Of a stretch of 64,000 nt of DNA, positions 55,175 to 64,000 are shown piece after piece; within the stretch, counting starts at the first letter, position 1; the number at the start of each line of letters is the position of its first letter. The notes beneath the pieces are model-generated. The model made no database searches, was not told the origin of the DNA, and saw nothing but the letters and a program-made list of their open reading frames with translations. Source of the DNA: Maylandia zebra (taxonomy: Eukaryota; Chordata; Actinopteri; Cichliformes; Cichlidae). The stretch is taken from contig NC_135177.1 of the NCBI RefSeq assembly GCF_041146795.1, positions 18,675,560 through 18,739,559 on the forward strand. The letters are read 5' to 3'. A program made the position numbers and the translations under genes.

Positions 55175-56962
55175 CATCTTTTATCTGATTCCTCTGCACC
55201 TAATTACATTACCTGTATCATTTGTCTTTGATGGGGCCTTGTTTTGTATTATGTTGTGCATAATGAATGCAGGCCTTGTGAGACTTTGTCCCTTCTCACA
55301 GTAGACTTGTAATGAGCGTGTTCTTCTCCTCCCTGTCGTGAGCAGCGGGCCTACCTGGGGAACAAAGGTGACAGGGCGAACTCATATTGTCAAATAATAC
55401 CTACCTTTGTCGCAGCTCTATCCTGTTACCCTTCGAGATAGGCGCGTTGGCTTCAGGAGGTGGATACACATACAGTGGGGGTTCCACTATCTCATCTGTC
55501 TTCATTAAAAGCAGCACACCACTGGGGGAATAGGAAAATCAACATAGACAGTGCTGCTAATTTATGTATTCATCATTTTTGCTACATGGGAGGCTTTGTT
55601 TTTCACTGTTCCCCATGCCCAATGAAGCAGCTCACCAGACTGATTAACTCAGAGGATTCACACGAGCCGTGTTCTTTATCGGAAATGGTTTTATTTAAAT
55701 ATAAATATGTGTACAAAGGTACAAGCAACAATAGCTCTTTTTTTTTTTTTTTTAGCAAATAAAATTCTTAATACAATATTAAAAGAATGAACAAACAAAA
55801 TGGCAATTAGTTGTGTTCCAAAGCATGGTAACTGCATTCAGAGGAATGATGAACAACTCAGACAAGAAAATGTGTGAATACCAAATAAAATAAACTGAGA
55901 TAGATACATATGTATATAAAGATACTTTACAGTAGAGCAGCTTACACGCTGTACTTTAAGGCGTATACAAAATAGAAAAATAAAGACAAGCGATGATGTT
56001 TGCCTCCTCACTTTAAGTGACATTTGTTCTCTCATTAGGCTGCCTGGGAACGTTTCATTTCTTTCTTTATATTTTTAGACAAATGGCAGTACAAGCGTCC
56101 ACACCAAAAAACGCCCAGGAAGTGGAATGCGGCCGGGTCAGGTGCAGTAACCGATGTCTCGAACATGAAATGGACATGAATATAAACGCTGAAGAGTTTC
56201 ACTAGACACATCATTTGCATGCAACAGAGAGAAAGTATGGACTTAGCCATTTGTACAGATACTCAGTTTCAGGGTAGTACTGTTTCTTGTAAACATAGCG
56301 AGACGATTTGATTGAGTTGAGTTGTAAAACTTGAGAGCGGGTGGTCCCCCGTCAGGACCGCCTTCCACATCTTACCCCACCTAAGCCTGCCAAAGTTGAT
56401 TCTGCGTTCAAGTTTATTTCAAGTTCAAGATTGCCACCATTTTCCAAAAAAAAAAAAAAAAAAAAGACCACTTTTGATTGTTCTGGTTCCTACTCCTTGA
56501 TTTTACAATCAGAAAGTACAGCAGGAAACGATGCAGGGGTAGATCAACAGTTTTCAACATCAGCCCCTATTTTTATTACCTATACAATTTGTTACCATCT
56601 TTGGGTTTTCACTGCCTTAACTCATCCGTGTCAGTACAACATAGAGTCCTCCATTAAAACAAAGGCAATATGCACATTCTTCTCTCCCCACTGGCAGACA
56701 ACACTTTGTGTCCAACGTGTTAAGGTTATCACGAGAGGCTCCAGAAACACAGGTCAGTCCAGATGTATTCCACTTACAATAGAGTGCCTGTAGCACTTGT
56801 TGGTTAGTGCAGCTAGCCTGTTGTGCAGAATAGTTCATGTCTGTCTCTGTGGATAGCTCAGTCATTTGTAGATGATAGAGACACAAATGTGCTTACAATT
56901 CCTTTCGCATGCCAACGAAAACATCAAAATGACAGACAACAAAGGTTCTTCACACCTTTTTA

Positions 56963-56986
56963 CCCCCCCCCCCCCCCCCCCCCCCC
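56963..56986. repeat. 24-base C run (G run in the KIRREL-like transcript)
   Basis: Uninterrupted. It lies between the stop codon and the distal candidate polyadenylation signals of the minus-strand gene. Confidence 0.95.
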
Positions 56987-57491
56987 TCAAATACTGTACG
57001 TGTTAGCTCGTACTGTCTTCTTTCAAAGTATTTACGAGGTTATGTTTACAATTAGTGTTGACACAAAGTAAACTCTGGAATGCAGGTAAACAGCTACCCC
57101 AGTCGTTTTGGCCACCCAAATTTAAGGGATGCATTTGATTTATTTTCTGGTTGGCCCACGAACTCGCAGAACATCTCCACAAGTTTGGGTGGTCATCATG
57201 TAGAGACAACCTAGTGAGGTATCGCACTGTAATGTTCATCATATGCTTGACTTGAACATCACAATCTGCTTAATTTTCTAGCTCTACAAGTTCACATTAC
57301 TGTAGATGCTGCCGTCCATCGCAGGTTGGTTATTCATAACCAAAATCATGCCTCCCTTCTTATACTGTCCTAACAAATCCTTGCAGGACTGTCCGAGTAA
57401 AGAAAGTTCATGTTAGTCCGCCCACACATGTGGTGACAAATAGTTATCTACTCACTGCTTCTTTACTCTTTTTTTTTTTTTTTTGGCCCTA

Positions 57492-57983
57492 TCAGACATG
57501 AGTCTGCATACGTTGCGAGGGCCGGCCATAGTCGGACTGCTGGGAGGACACTTGTGACGAGGCGTAAGAGAAGCGAGATGAGCTCGAGACCTTGCTGGCC
57601 TGATCTGATTGGTCGTACGCATCCACCTTCTCATAGGAAGCAGGCTTAACATAACTGGTGAAGGCGTGGCCATAAGTAGCAGGTAGGTAAGCAGTGCCAC
57701 TGTAGAGGGGGTCAGTGGGATAAACTCCCCCCTGCTGGGCAGGCTGCTGCTGGGCAGCTTGCTGCTGTTCGTATGAGGTTCTGCTCACTGTGGTGGTTGC
57801 GTATCGGTGGGAGAAGTCATAGGCACGGGGTTGGGTGCCGTGCTGACCGTACACGGGGCTGGGGGAGGGCAGCTGCGATGGAGTGTAGACCGGCCGAGAA
57901 TTGGGCACGTATTCAGAAAATCCGCTGCCGCGAATATGACGGTCGTCGTGGCCACGAACATTGTAGTAACCATTGGTAGGATC
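57492..57983 (-). CDS. kirrel3l: KIRREL-like last coding exon (cytoplasmic tail)
   Basis: 163 codons plus TGA (57494-57492), from [15 protein letters not shown] to SQRMQTHV. Contains [14 protein letters not shown] and [19 protein letters not shown]. Phase 0 CAAAG acceptor. Confidence 0.95.
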   Translation of the reverse strand, partial: DPTNGYYNVRGHDDRHIRGSGFSEYVPNSRPVYTPSQLPSPSPVYGQHGTQPRAYDFSHRYATTTVSRTSYEQQQAAQQQPAQQGGVYPTDPLYSGTAYLPATYGHAFTSYVKPASYEKVDAYDQSDQASKVSSSSRFSYASSQVSSQQSDYGRPSQRMQTHV

Positions 57984-60900
57984 CTTTGAAAAAAACAGAG
58001 GGAAAAAAACATCAATTTGACTTCAGTTCAGTATCATGTGGAAAAAAAGCATGCTTGCTATTTTGAGAGTTTCTGCAAGGAAGTGTTTTTCAGTTTTACC
58101 TTGATGTCCGATCTTTCGTCCTCCTCCTCTTCCAGGAGGTCGCTGTGTTCTGTGCGCGATGTCCCGGGAGACTCGCTGCTGTTTGGAGCCTGAGGGAAGA
58201 CCAAGAATTATTAGGATGAACAAGACCTTACTAGAATAAGAACAAAAGAAAGTCTGAACATTACGTTATAATAGTACTGATTTCTCTCTCACAGTCCATG
58301 GAGATGTTTGACATACAGAGAAGCTGAACAAAATAGACCTACCATGGGTTCTTTGACATCTTCCTCGTCGTCGTTGCCGCGTGTAGCATTGTGATCGCTG
58401 TGAACAATCTGAACTCTGATGTCACTCTTGGAAAGACGAGTGCATCTTTTGCCTATGGGAAATGAGAACAGATTCACTCAACATTGCGAGGAAGATTTGT
58501 AAATCCAATTTACACGAAGCTTTCTATTCAAACTCAAGGTGAAACGGCACAAAATTGAACATAATCTTTTCAATTTTCAGCTCGCAGGCACTTTATTATG
58601 TTCGATTTGAAGAATTGGCTGTTGACCCTCCTGCCCATACTAACCGTTGAGCTCACCTTTGCCTGTGTGCCTGCAGCAGAGGGAGACCAGAGTGATGACA
58701 CAGATGAGCAGGACACAGCCGCCACCTACTGCCCCACCTACAATTATCAACATCGGCAGTGCTTCTGCAAGAACAATGGTAACAGAAGAAATGCGTGGCA
58801 AAGAGGGTGAGGGTCGATGGTTTGTCAAGAGATGGGGAAGGGATGAAATCAGAGATAGCAGAACATAAGTGTCTAGGAAAGTGCATATTGGAGCAAATGA
58901 AAGGAACAGAAGAGATTCTATTCTCTTTTTTTTTTTTCTTGCCTAGCTAATCTGAAAAATGCTCTAGTGCCCATAAATTGATCTGCAGTAAGCCCTGATC
59001 TTCTCACAGTGACTGTAACATATGCTCATGTGGGCAATCCAGCATCTCACAGCCTGGCTATTGTCTCTAATCTCTCTGAAAGAAGGGTAACAAGGCCTGA
59101 CATGCAATGAAGCAATAGACAGTAATCTAATTAGAGATTCCAGGAGATAGCGCTGCCCATTTCTCTGGAGACCCTGCTCTGCTACGTTGATGTAAATTAC
59201 TGGCGAGGACCTCATTTTTGGTGTCTACTGCAACAAAGGTTTCCCCTAGCATCAGTGGAGTCGTACCACCGCTGTTTAATTTTAAAACCACTTAAGGGGC
59301 CTGCAGCCTGAGATGCTGAGCTTGGCTATAAGACATTGATAGAGACTATGATCCCAGCTGCAAACACATGTGGCTTCCTCTAATTGAATTTTGTCCCTAA
59401 TCAATATCTATGTTATGGGGCAAACATATTCATTAAAGAAGCCATCTGCTGATTAAATCATATCGATTAGAAGAGCATAATTAAGATAAGCACGAGACGG
59501 GGGCACTACTTTTACCCAATCTTCACAGCAAGAACCGAGACTATCGCTATAACTCCTGTGCAGGAGTATTACTCTGGCCCGTGTGTACCTTGCTCCTTCA
59601 GCGTGACCAGGGCAGTGCCTGTGCCGAAGCGGTTCCAAGCAGTGCAGTTGTAGCGCAGCTGGAAATCTTGTGAAAGAGTCTCAGATAGCACCAGAGACGA
59701 CACGACTCCGTGGTCACTGGTTACTGTCTGCACTGAGTAACGACCGGAGGAGCCGGAGGACAGGCTCATGTCCCCAAAGGTCCACACCTGTGGAGAAGAG
59801 TGAGAGAATAGACAACAGGGGGTAAGGAATTGTTCTATAAAGAATCCTTCACCTGTGAGCAAAGCAGAAGCCAGCACGGCTGTTTATCCTTAGATCCCTG
59901 CCTGCTGCTGTGTGAACGCCGGCTCTCTCTCTCTTGTGCTTTTTCCCTGCTGACCTCTGAGGTGCTCGGTGTCTGACACAACTCACGGACTCATGTTTAA
60001 GCTGCCTCCCACGTTTGCCCTGCAGGTGAAGCCTAAGGAGGGTTAGGTAGCTACACTGGGAAACAAGGCTACTTTTTGCCGTGTCTAGCACAGAGCCAGC
60101 AGGGCACCTGTCTCTCACTTCTCCTCGCACCCTAATTATCCTCTCTCAGCCCAGCGTACATTCAGCAGTTCAACAGGGTCAGACGACTGATGCCTCTTGG
60201 GCCGCTAATTGAATGTGGTCTGGCTGAAACCTGCAGGAAGCCATTCTTTCAGCAGCTCCGATAACTCCACAATCATTCCGGTCAGTGTCTGTGTATATGT
60301 TTTGTTTTAGCAAGCGCGGTGGAGATGTGCTGGTGCAAAGGTGTAGAGGTGAGGTTAGGGGTAAAGCTCATGTTAGTGATGCTGCTTATGTGGGCGGGGT
60401 AAGGAAGGGGGAGTATGTACAAACTGAGTGTGTGAGCTAATAAGCATTAGTGAATGACAACACACAACACAAATAAGAGGATCACTTACAATCTTATCAG
60501 GTGGGGGGCTGCTTCCCACCCGGCACTCCAGCTTGCCCTTGGAGTGTTTGACAGCGTGCTGTGTGGCCTCTGCTGTGATGATAGGTGGACCTGTGGGCAG
60601 ATGAAAGAAAGTGAAGGAAATAAAGAGAGTTTTAAAAAAGACGTACAAGTGCAAGCATACAAAAAAACTAGACAGTAAAGTGGTGTTAGAAATAGAAATA
60701 TAGATGAATAACTAAGTAACCATTTCCTATATCAGGCCCATCCATTGGCACAAAAGATAAATCTGGTATGTATTAATCTCATGACTTTTCTGTAATCTTT
60801 GCTCTTTTTCTGAAATGTTTCATGAGAAAACTCTGCTTTGGTGTTTGAAACTATTGAAAATACTAAAAAAAAATGTTTTAACTAAACAAGTAACTAGACA

Positions 60901-63412
60901 CAGCAGTTGTCAACTGAATGAGTAAAAAGAAAAATATATATATAGGTTTTTAAAGTAATGAGGAGTAAATTTAACATAAAAAAAAACATACTTAAGTGAT
61001 TTATTTTTTTCTTTTGTTCTTTAAGAAACTTCTCACCATTTACAGTTAGAGTGACATCTCTTTCTGCAACTCCAATACGGGGTACAATGGCCTTGCAGGT
61101 GTATGTGCCAGCATCCTCCTGAGTAACAGCCTTCAGCTGCAAGGTGTTACCATTACTGAGCACCTAGTGAGAAATCCAGGGAGACAAGTGAGAAGTATGT
61201 TAGAGACAGAAAGAGACAGAAAGAACAAGGTTGTGAGTAGAAGAGGCAGGCGAAAGCAAAGTGGGACCTTTATCAGTGGCCCACTCACTGTGCAGGCAGC
61301 ACAGAGGTGGGCTGACCATTGTAACAAATGCTGGTGGTTTGAGTTTAATTTCATTGTGAAGAGCTTTAATCACAGCATTAAGCACTCCAGCCACCGCTGA
61401 GTGACCGTGCTGCTGTGGAGATTGTTGCAATTAAACAGTGGGGACAGAACGAAGCATGTGTGAGTGGGCCCTAGCCTTTGGAGCTGCTACACTCACTCAC
61501 TCCTTAGCTCATTGATCCTGTCATTCCATCAAGCTGTGATTAATCCATTTACCCCCGCGCCATCCTCCTCCCTCCCTCCATCTTCACATCTCCCTCTCAC
61601 TCTACATTTTTTTTAATTTCACCACGCTTATGGAGTAACCCAATTAATCTATTACTCATGGCTGTGTGAGGGACAGTGGCAGTGGGTGGATTAGAAAAAA
61701 TGTCTGCACCATTCCCTGAGTGTGGCTGAAAGCATTCTCTCTTTAAGATGACAGCATTGCTTATGCCATCCCACAGCATTCTTGACCGGGGGTGCTTTTT
61801 CCAGCATAGCTTCAGAAATTACATTAGTTGCCAAGAGAGATCTCCTATGGGATGCCCCCACTAATGGTGTGCACGCTAGAACACTTTTACCAGCATGATG
61901 TAACGTGAAGGTGGAAGTGTCCCATTTGTTCCACCTGCAAAATTGACTTTAAGGAGATAGATACGCAAGCCTAGCTGGGCCTTTGTGCTGTCGAGAGGCG
62001 GGAGATGCTGCTCTAAAAGTTACAAGTACAAGTAGTGATTCTCCCCTTGAATGAGTGATTGATTGACCGATTGATTAAGTCGGGATTGTGACAACGTGTC
62101 GTGTGCTCTGATGGTGCTCTATGAATCTGTCATAGGACAGGCAGTTTTCTGCCAGAGGCTTTAGCCCTCAGGGAGAGTGGTTAGAGGAGGTGTTGAAGTT
62201 TCTGCCTGAAAAAAGGAAGTGTGGGAAAAAGTGTGAGGGATTCATGCCTCAAGGCCATGTGTGAATGTTTCTCTCCGGAGGAATGGTGCTGAGGTGTGGT
62301 GCTGAAGCTTTAGCATCAAGAAAATATGCTGGTGACTGGCTTTTTTTTTTGTTGTTGTTGCCTTACCACACTGGAGCCTTGCTTGGTCCAAGCCAGGGTC
62401 AGAGGAGGGTTTCCAGTCCACGCACAAGTGAAGGCTGCATCCATGCCTGTATCCACTGTCATGGGCTTCGGCTCCGACAGCAGTCTGGGGCCAACTAGAA
62501 GGGAAGCAATGCAGGCGGCCAGTTAGAATCAGTAAGAGACTTTTTTTAAAAAGCTGCTCTACCTTCAATATCTGAAAACACAGACCACACCGCGTACAGT
62601 GTTTGCCTTCAGTTAAACTTACACTGGACATCAACCAGAGTGCTGACATTGGTGCTGCCCACAGAGTTGGACACCTCACAGGAGACGGGGTCTGTGAAGT
62701 AGGAGTAGTCCACTGTCACCTCAAGGCTATCCCCATTTGCTTCGGAGATGGGGACTCCTCCTTTCGACCACCTGGAACAAATGAATGATCACAGCTCCAT
62801 TAGTTCTGGTAAGGAACGGTGCGATGCGTATCAAAGTGGCTGTTAGCCGATTTGTGGCTTGTGCCAATCAAACAGCCCATTTAATCCACGGAGTCTACTT
62901 GGCATCTTTTTGTCTCAGTTTATAACATTTTTGCAGCTTATAAAATTCATTTTATTAGGCTTTTATGTCTCAGTGCAACGCAGAGGTTTAGAGTGGACAC
63001 AGAAAAGACAGATACCTGTATCCAGTGATTTCAGGATTGGCTGAGGCAGAGCAGATGAAGAGAACCTTGGCTCCCTCTGTTACAGTCTGAGGCTGGACTG
63101 ACAGAGTCACTGAAGGGGGGTCTGTGAGAAGCAGAAACATTCATGTCACTGACATGCATGACTTTGCAAAAGCATTCATTGGTCTCCACAGAACACTGGT
63201 GACTGCATGCTGCACGTTGATAATTTCAGAGTGTTTGTAGGCAGGTGGATGCTGGACTCACGCTGGACATTGATAGTGACTGATGTCTGTCGTCCAGCAG
63301 GGGCAGCTGGGTTAACAACCCTGCAGGTGTAGGTGCGTCCGGAGTCACTGTCCTCTGGAATGATTGGAAGCATACTGACAGCTGTTTCCCTCTTCCTATC
63401 CTCCATTAGGGA
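57492..63412 (-). CDS. kirrel3l: KIRREL/Neph-family immunoglobulin adhesion protein, 3' eleven coding exons (5' part outside the window)
   Basis: Single-pass Ig-superfamily adhesion protein, partner of nephrin-type proteins in slit diaphragms and neuronal contacts. The exons give 586 in-frame codons plus stop: part of Ig2, Ig3, Ig4, Ig5 ([15 protein letters not shown]), TM ([20 protein letters not shown]), then a tail with [25 protein letters not shown], a Gln-rich stretch and a QRMQTHV end (PDZ ligand). YYNV resembles the tyrosine site known to bind Grb2 in Neph1. Tail features are mixed: [10 protein letters not shown] and [10 protein letters not shown] resemble KIRREL3, HAFTSYVKP resembles KIRREL2, and YNVRGHDDR resembles KIRREL1. 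The family is certain. The symbol follows fish naming and is uncertain; kirrel2 is the main alternative given the aplp1 neighbour. Confidence 0.9.
58100..58189 (-). CDS. kirrel3l: KIRREL-like coding exon (tail)
   Basis: 30 codons: [30 protein letters not shown], phase 0 at both ends. Confidence 0.92.
58343..58452 (-). CDS. kirrel3l: KIRREL-like coding exon (tail)
   Basis: 36 codons: [20 protein letters not shown] ... EEDVKEPM. KxDIRVxIVH is shared with KIRREL3. Confidence 0.93.
58657..58764 (-). CDS. kirrel3l: KIRREL-like coding exon (transmembrane)
   Basis: 35 codons: [35 protein letters not shown], a glycine-rich helix followed by cysteines and basic residues. Confidence 0.94.
59589..59787 (-). 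CDS. kirrel3l: KIRREL-like coding exon (Ig5)
   Basis: 66 codons: [20 protein letters not shown] ... [25 protein letters not shown]. The YNCTAWN Ig signature is diagnostic of the family. Confidence 0.96.
60490..60590 (-). CDS. kirrel3l: KIRREL-like coding exon (Ig5 start)
   Basis: 33 codons: [34 protein letters not shown]. Confidence 0.96.
61037..61163 (-). CDS. kirrel3l: KIRREL-like coding exon (Ig4 end)
   Basis: 42 codons: [42 protein letters not shown]. Almost identical to the mammalian family. Confidence 0.97.
62367..62494 (-). CDS. kirrel3l: KIRREL-like coding exon (Ig4 start)
   Basis: 42 codons: [39 protein letters not shown]. Confidence 0.96.
62623..62771 (-). CDS. kirrel3l: KIRREL-like coding exon (Ig3 end)
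   Basis: 49 codons: [40 protein letters not shown]. Confidence 0.96.
63016..63121 (-). CDS. kirrel3l: KIRREL-like coding exon (Ig3 start)
   Basis: 34 codons: [34 protein letters not shown]. Confidence 0.96.
63262..63412 (-). CDS. kirrel3l: KIRREL-like coding exon (Ig2 end), most 5' exon in the window
   Basis: 50 codons: [48 protein letters not shown]. Earlier exons (signal peptide, Ig1, Ig2 start) are not in the remaining 588 bp. Confidence 0.94.
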
Positions 63413-64000
63413 CTATGAAGAAGGACAAAAACGAAGAGGTGAGTAAAAATCAGCTCAGCGTCACACAACAAAGTTGCATGTCATTAGCGACTTCACCATT
63501 TACACACTGCCAGTCTTATTTTATTTTTTTCCATGCGTGAAGCATTAAAAATTGCCATCCTGTTCCTTGGCATGGCACTTAAATCATATATTTTATGATG
63601 CAGCAGGGGATATTGTGCTGTTCCCACATTTCTGAGAGTGTTCCCAGTCAGCGCTCCTTGTTTGTCATCATCTTTTAAATCTATTTACTGCTCACAGAAA
63701 TCAATACGCCTAAGTGAGGAAAGGTGCAGATTCTGAGGATATGGCTCACTGCTCTCTCACTTTCTTCCTCTCTTCCTCATACATAAGAAAAAAAAACAAC
63801 AAAAAAAAGAAAGTGAAAGCTGAGCTGCCTGCGTGTCCTTTTTTTTTTGGTTGGTGACAGCGAGGGAGGGGTGTCACACATCATTGGAAAAGAGCAGGGG
63901 CGAGCCGAACCTTTTCCCTGGACAGCCAGATCAATGGAACAGGTCTTCCATTTTCTAAGCCAGACACACCAAAAGCATTTTTATGCTAGATCAAATCACA
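63413..64000 (-). other. KIRREL-like intron, running off the window
   Basis: 588 bp with A-rich and T-rich runs near 63788-63850. Nothing else seen. Confidence 0.7.

Larger units (their letters stand above)
53856..57491. other. Convergent 3' region of st14 and the KIRREL gene
   Basis: Both 3' UTRs must lie here. For st14 (plus), AATAAA occurs at 54517-54522 and 55169-55174; the second is the likelier main signal. For the KIRREL gene (minus), AATAAA complements (TTTATT) occur near 55689, 56413, 56575 and 57139. A 24-base C run lies at 56963-56986. No further gene seen; the many short open frames look like UTR noise. Confidence 0.6.
58765..62366 (-). other. KIRREL-like introns longer than 300 bp
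   Basis: 58765-59588, 59788-60489, 60591-61036 and 61164-62366. No gene, RNA or clear repeat recognised. Confidence 0.65.

Noticed and set aside
53856..57491. Nephrin (NPHS1) or another gene between st14 and the KIRREL-like gene
   Set aside because: No Ig or other conserved coding exon on either strand; the stretch fits two converging 3' UTRs.

Overview
The window is vertebrate genomic DNA, almost certainly from a teleost fish and probably a percomorph (cichlid-like). The genes are split into many small exons with GT..AG borders. The introns carry long CA, TA and GT microsatellites and dispersed repeat families that I recognise as common in teleosts. There are no operons, CRISPR arrays, rRNA or recognisable tRNA genes.

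Three large protein-coding genes fill the window. (1) Bases 1-31952, minus strand: an amyloid-precursor-family gene. I reconstruct 17 coding exons, 660 in-frame residues up to the window edge. Residue matches in the E2 domain and the lack of a Kunitz exon make it aplp1 rather than aplp2 or app. Its first intron is 21 kb. (2) Bases 34582-53855, plus strand: a complete 19-exon, 839-codon matriptase-type gene (ST14). It encodes a cytoplasmic tail, a signal anchor, SEA, two CUB, four LDLa domains and a trypsin-like domain with an intact His/Asp/Ser triad. (3) Bases 57492-63412, minus strand: the last 11 coding exons (586 codons plus stop) of a KIRREL/Neph immunoglobulin adhesion gene. They cover Ig2 to Ig5, the transmembrane segment and a tail ending in a THV PDZ ligand. 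The 5' exons lie beyond base 64000.

aplp1 and st14 are head to head, 2.6 kb apart between start codons. st14 and the KIRREL gene converge on a shared 3' region (53856-57491). In mammals, as I know it, APLP1 neighbours KIRREL2 (human 19q13.12), while ST14 neighbours APLP2 with KIRREL3 not far away (11q24). This fish locus therefore looks like an APLP-ST14-KIRREL ancestral block in which the APLP1-side copy kept an ST14 gene that mammals lack. The three proteins all act at the cell surface (adhesion and proteolysis), but nothing in the sequence shows that they work together.

Non-coding content includes: three LTR-like elements of one structural type (TG..CA or TG..TA ends, 5-bp flanking duplications, internal TATTTA and AATAAA signals); a hAT-type MITE with a perfect 8-bp target duplication and a second repeat nested in it; several near-perfect hairpins in aplp1 introns; a pair of RFX X-box motifs in aplp1 intron 1; and fragments of other dispersed repeats. 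I found no clearly new biological system. The most useful observations are the gene composition of the locus, the missing serine at the matriptase SEA cleavage site, the frame-determining acceptor of the aplp1 acidic exon, and the datable mobile elements.
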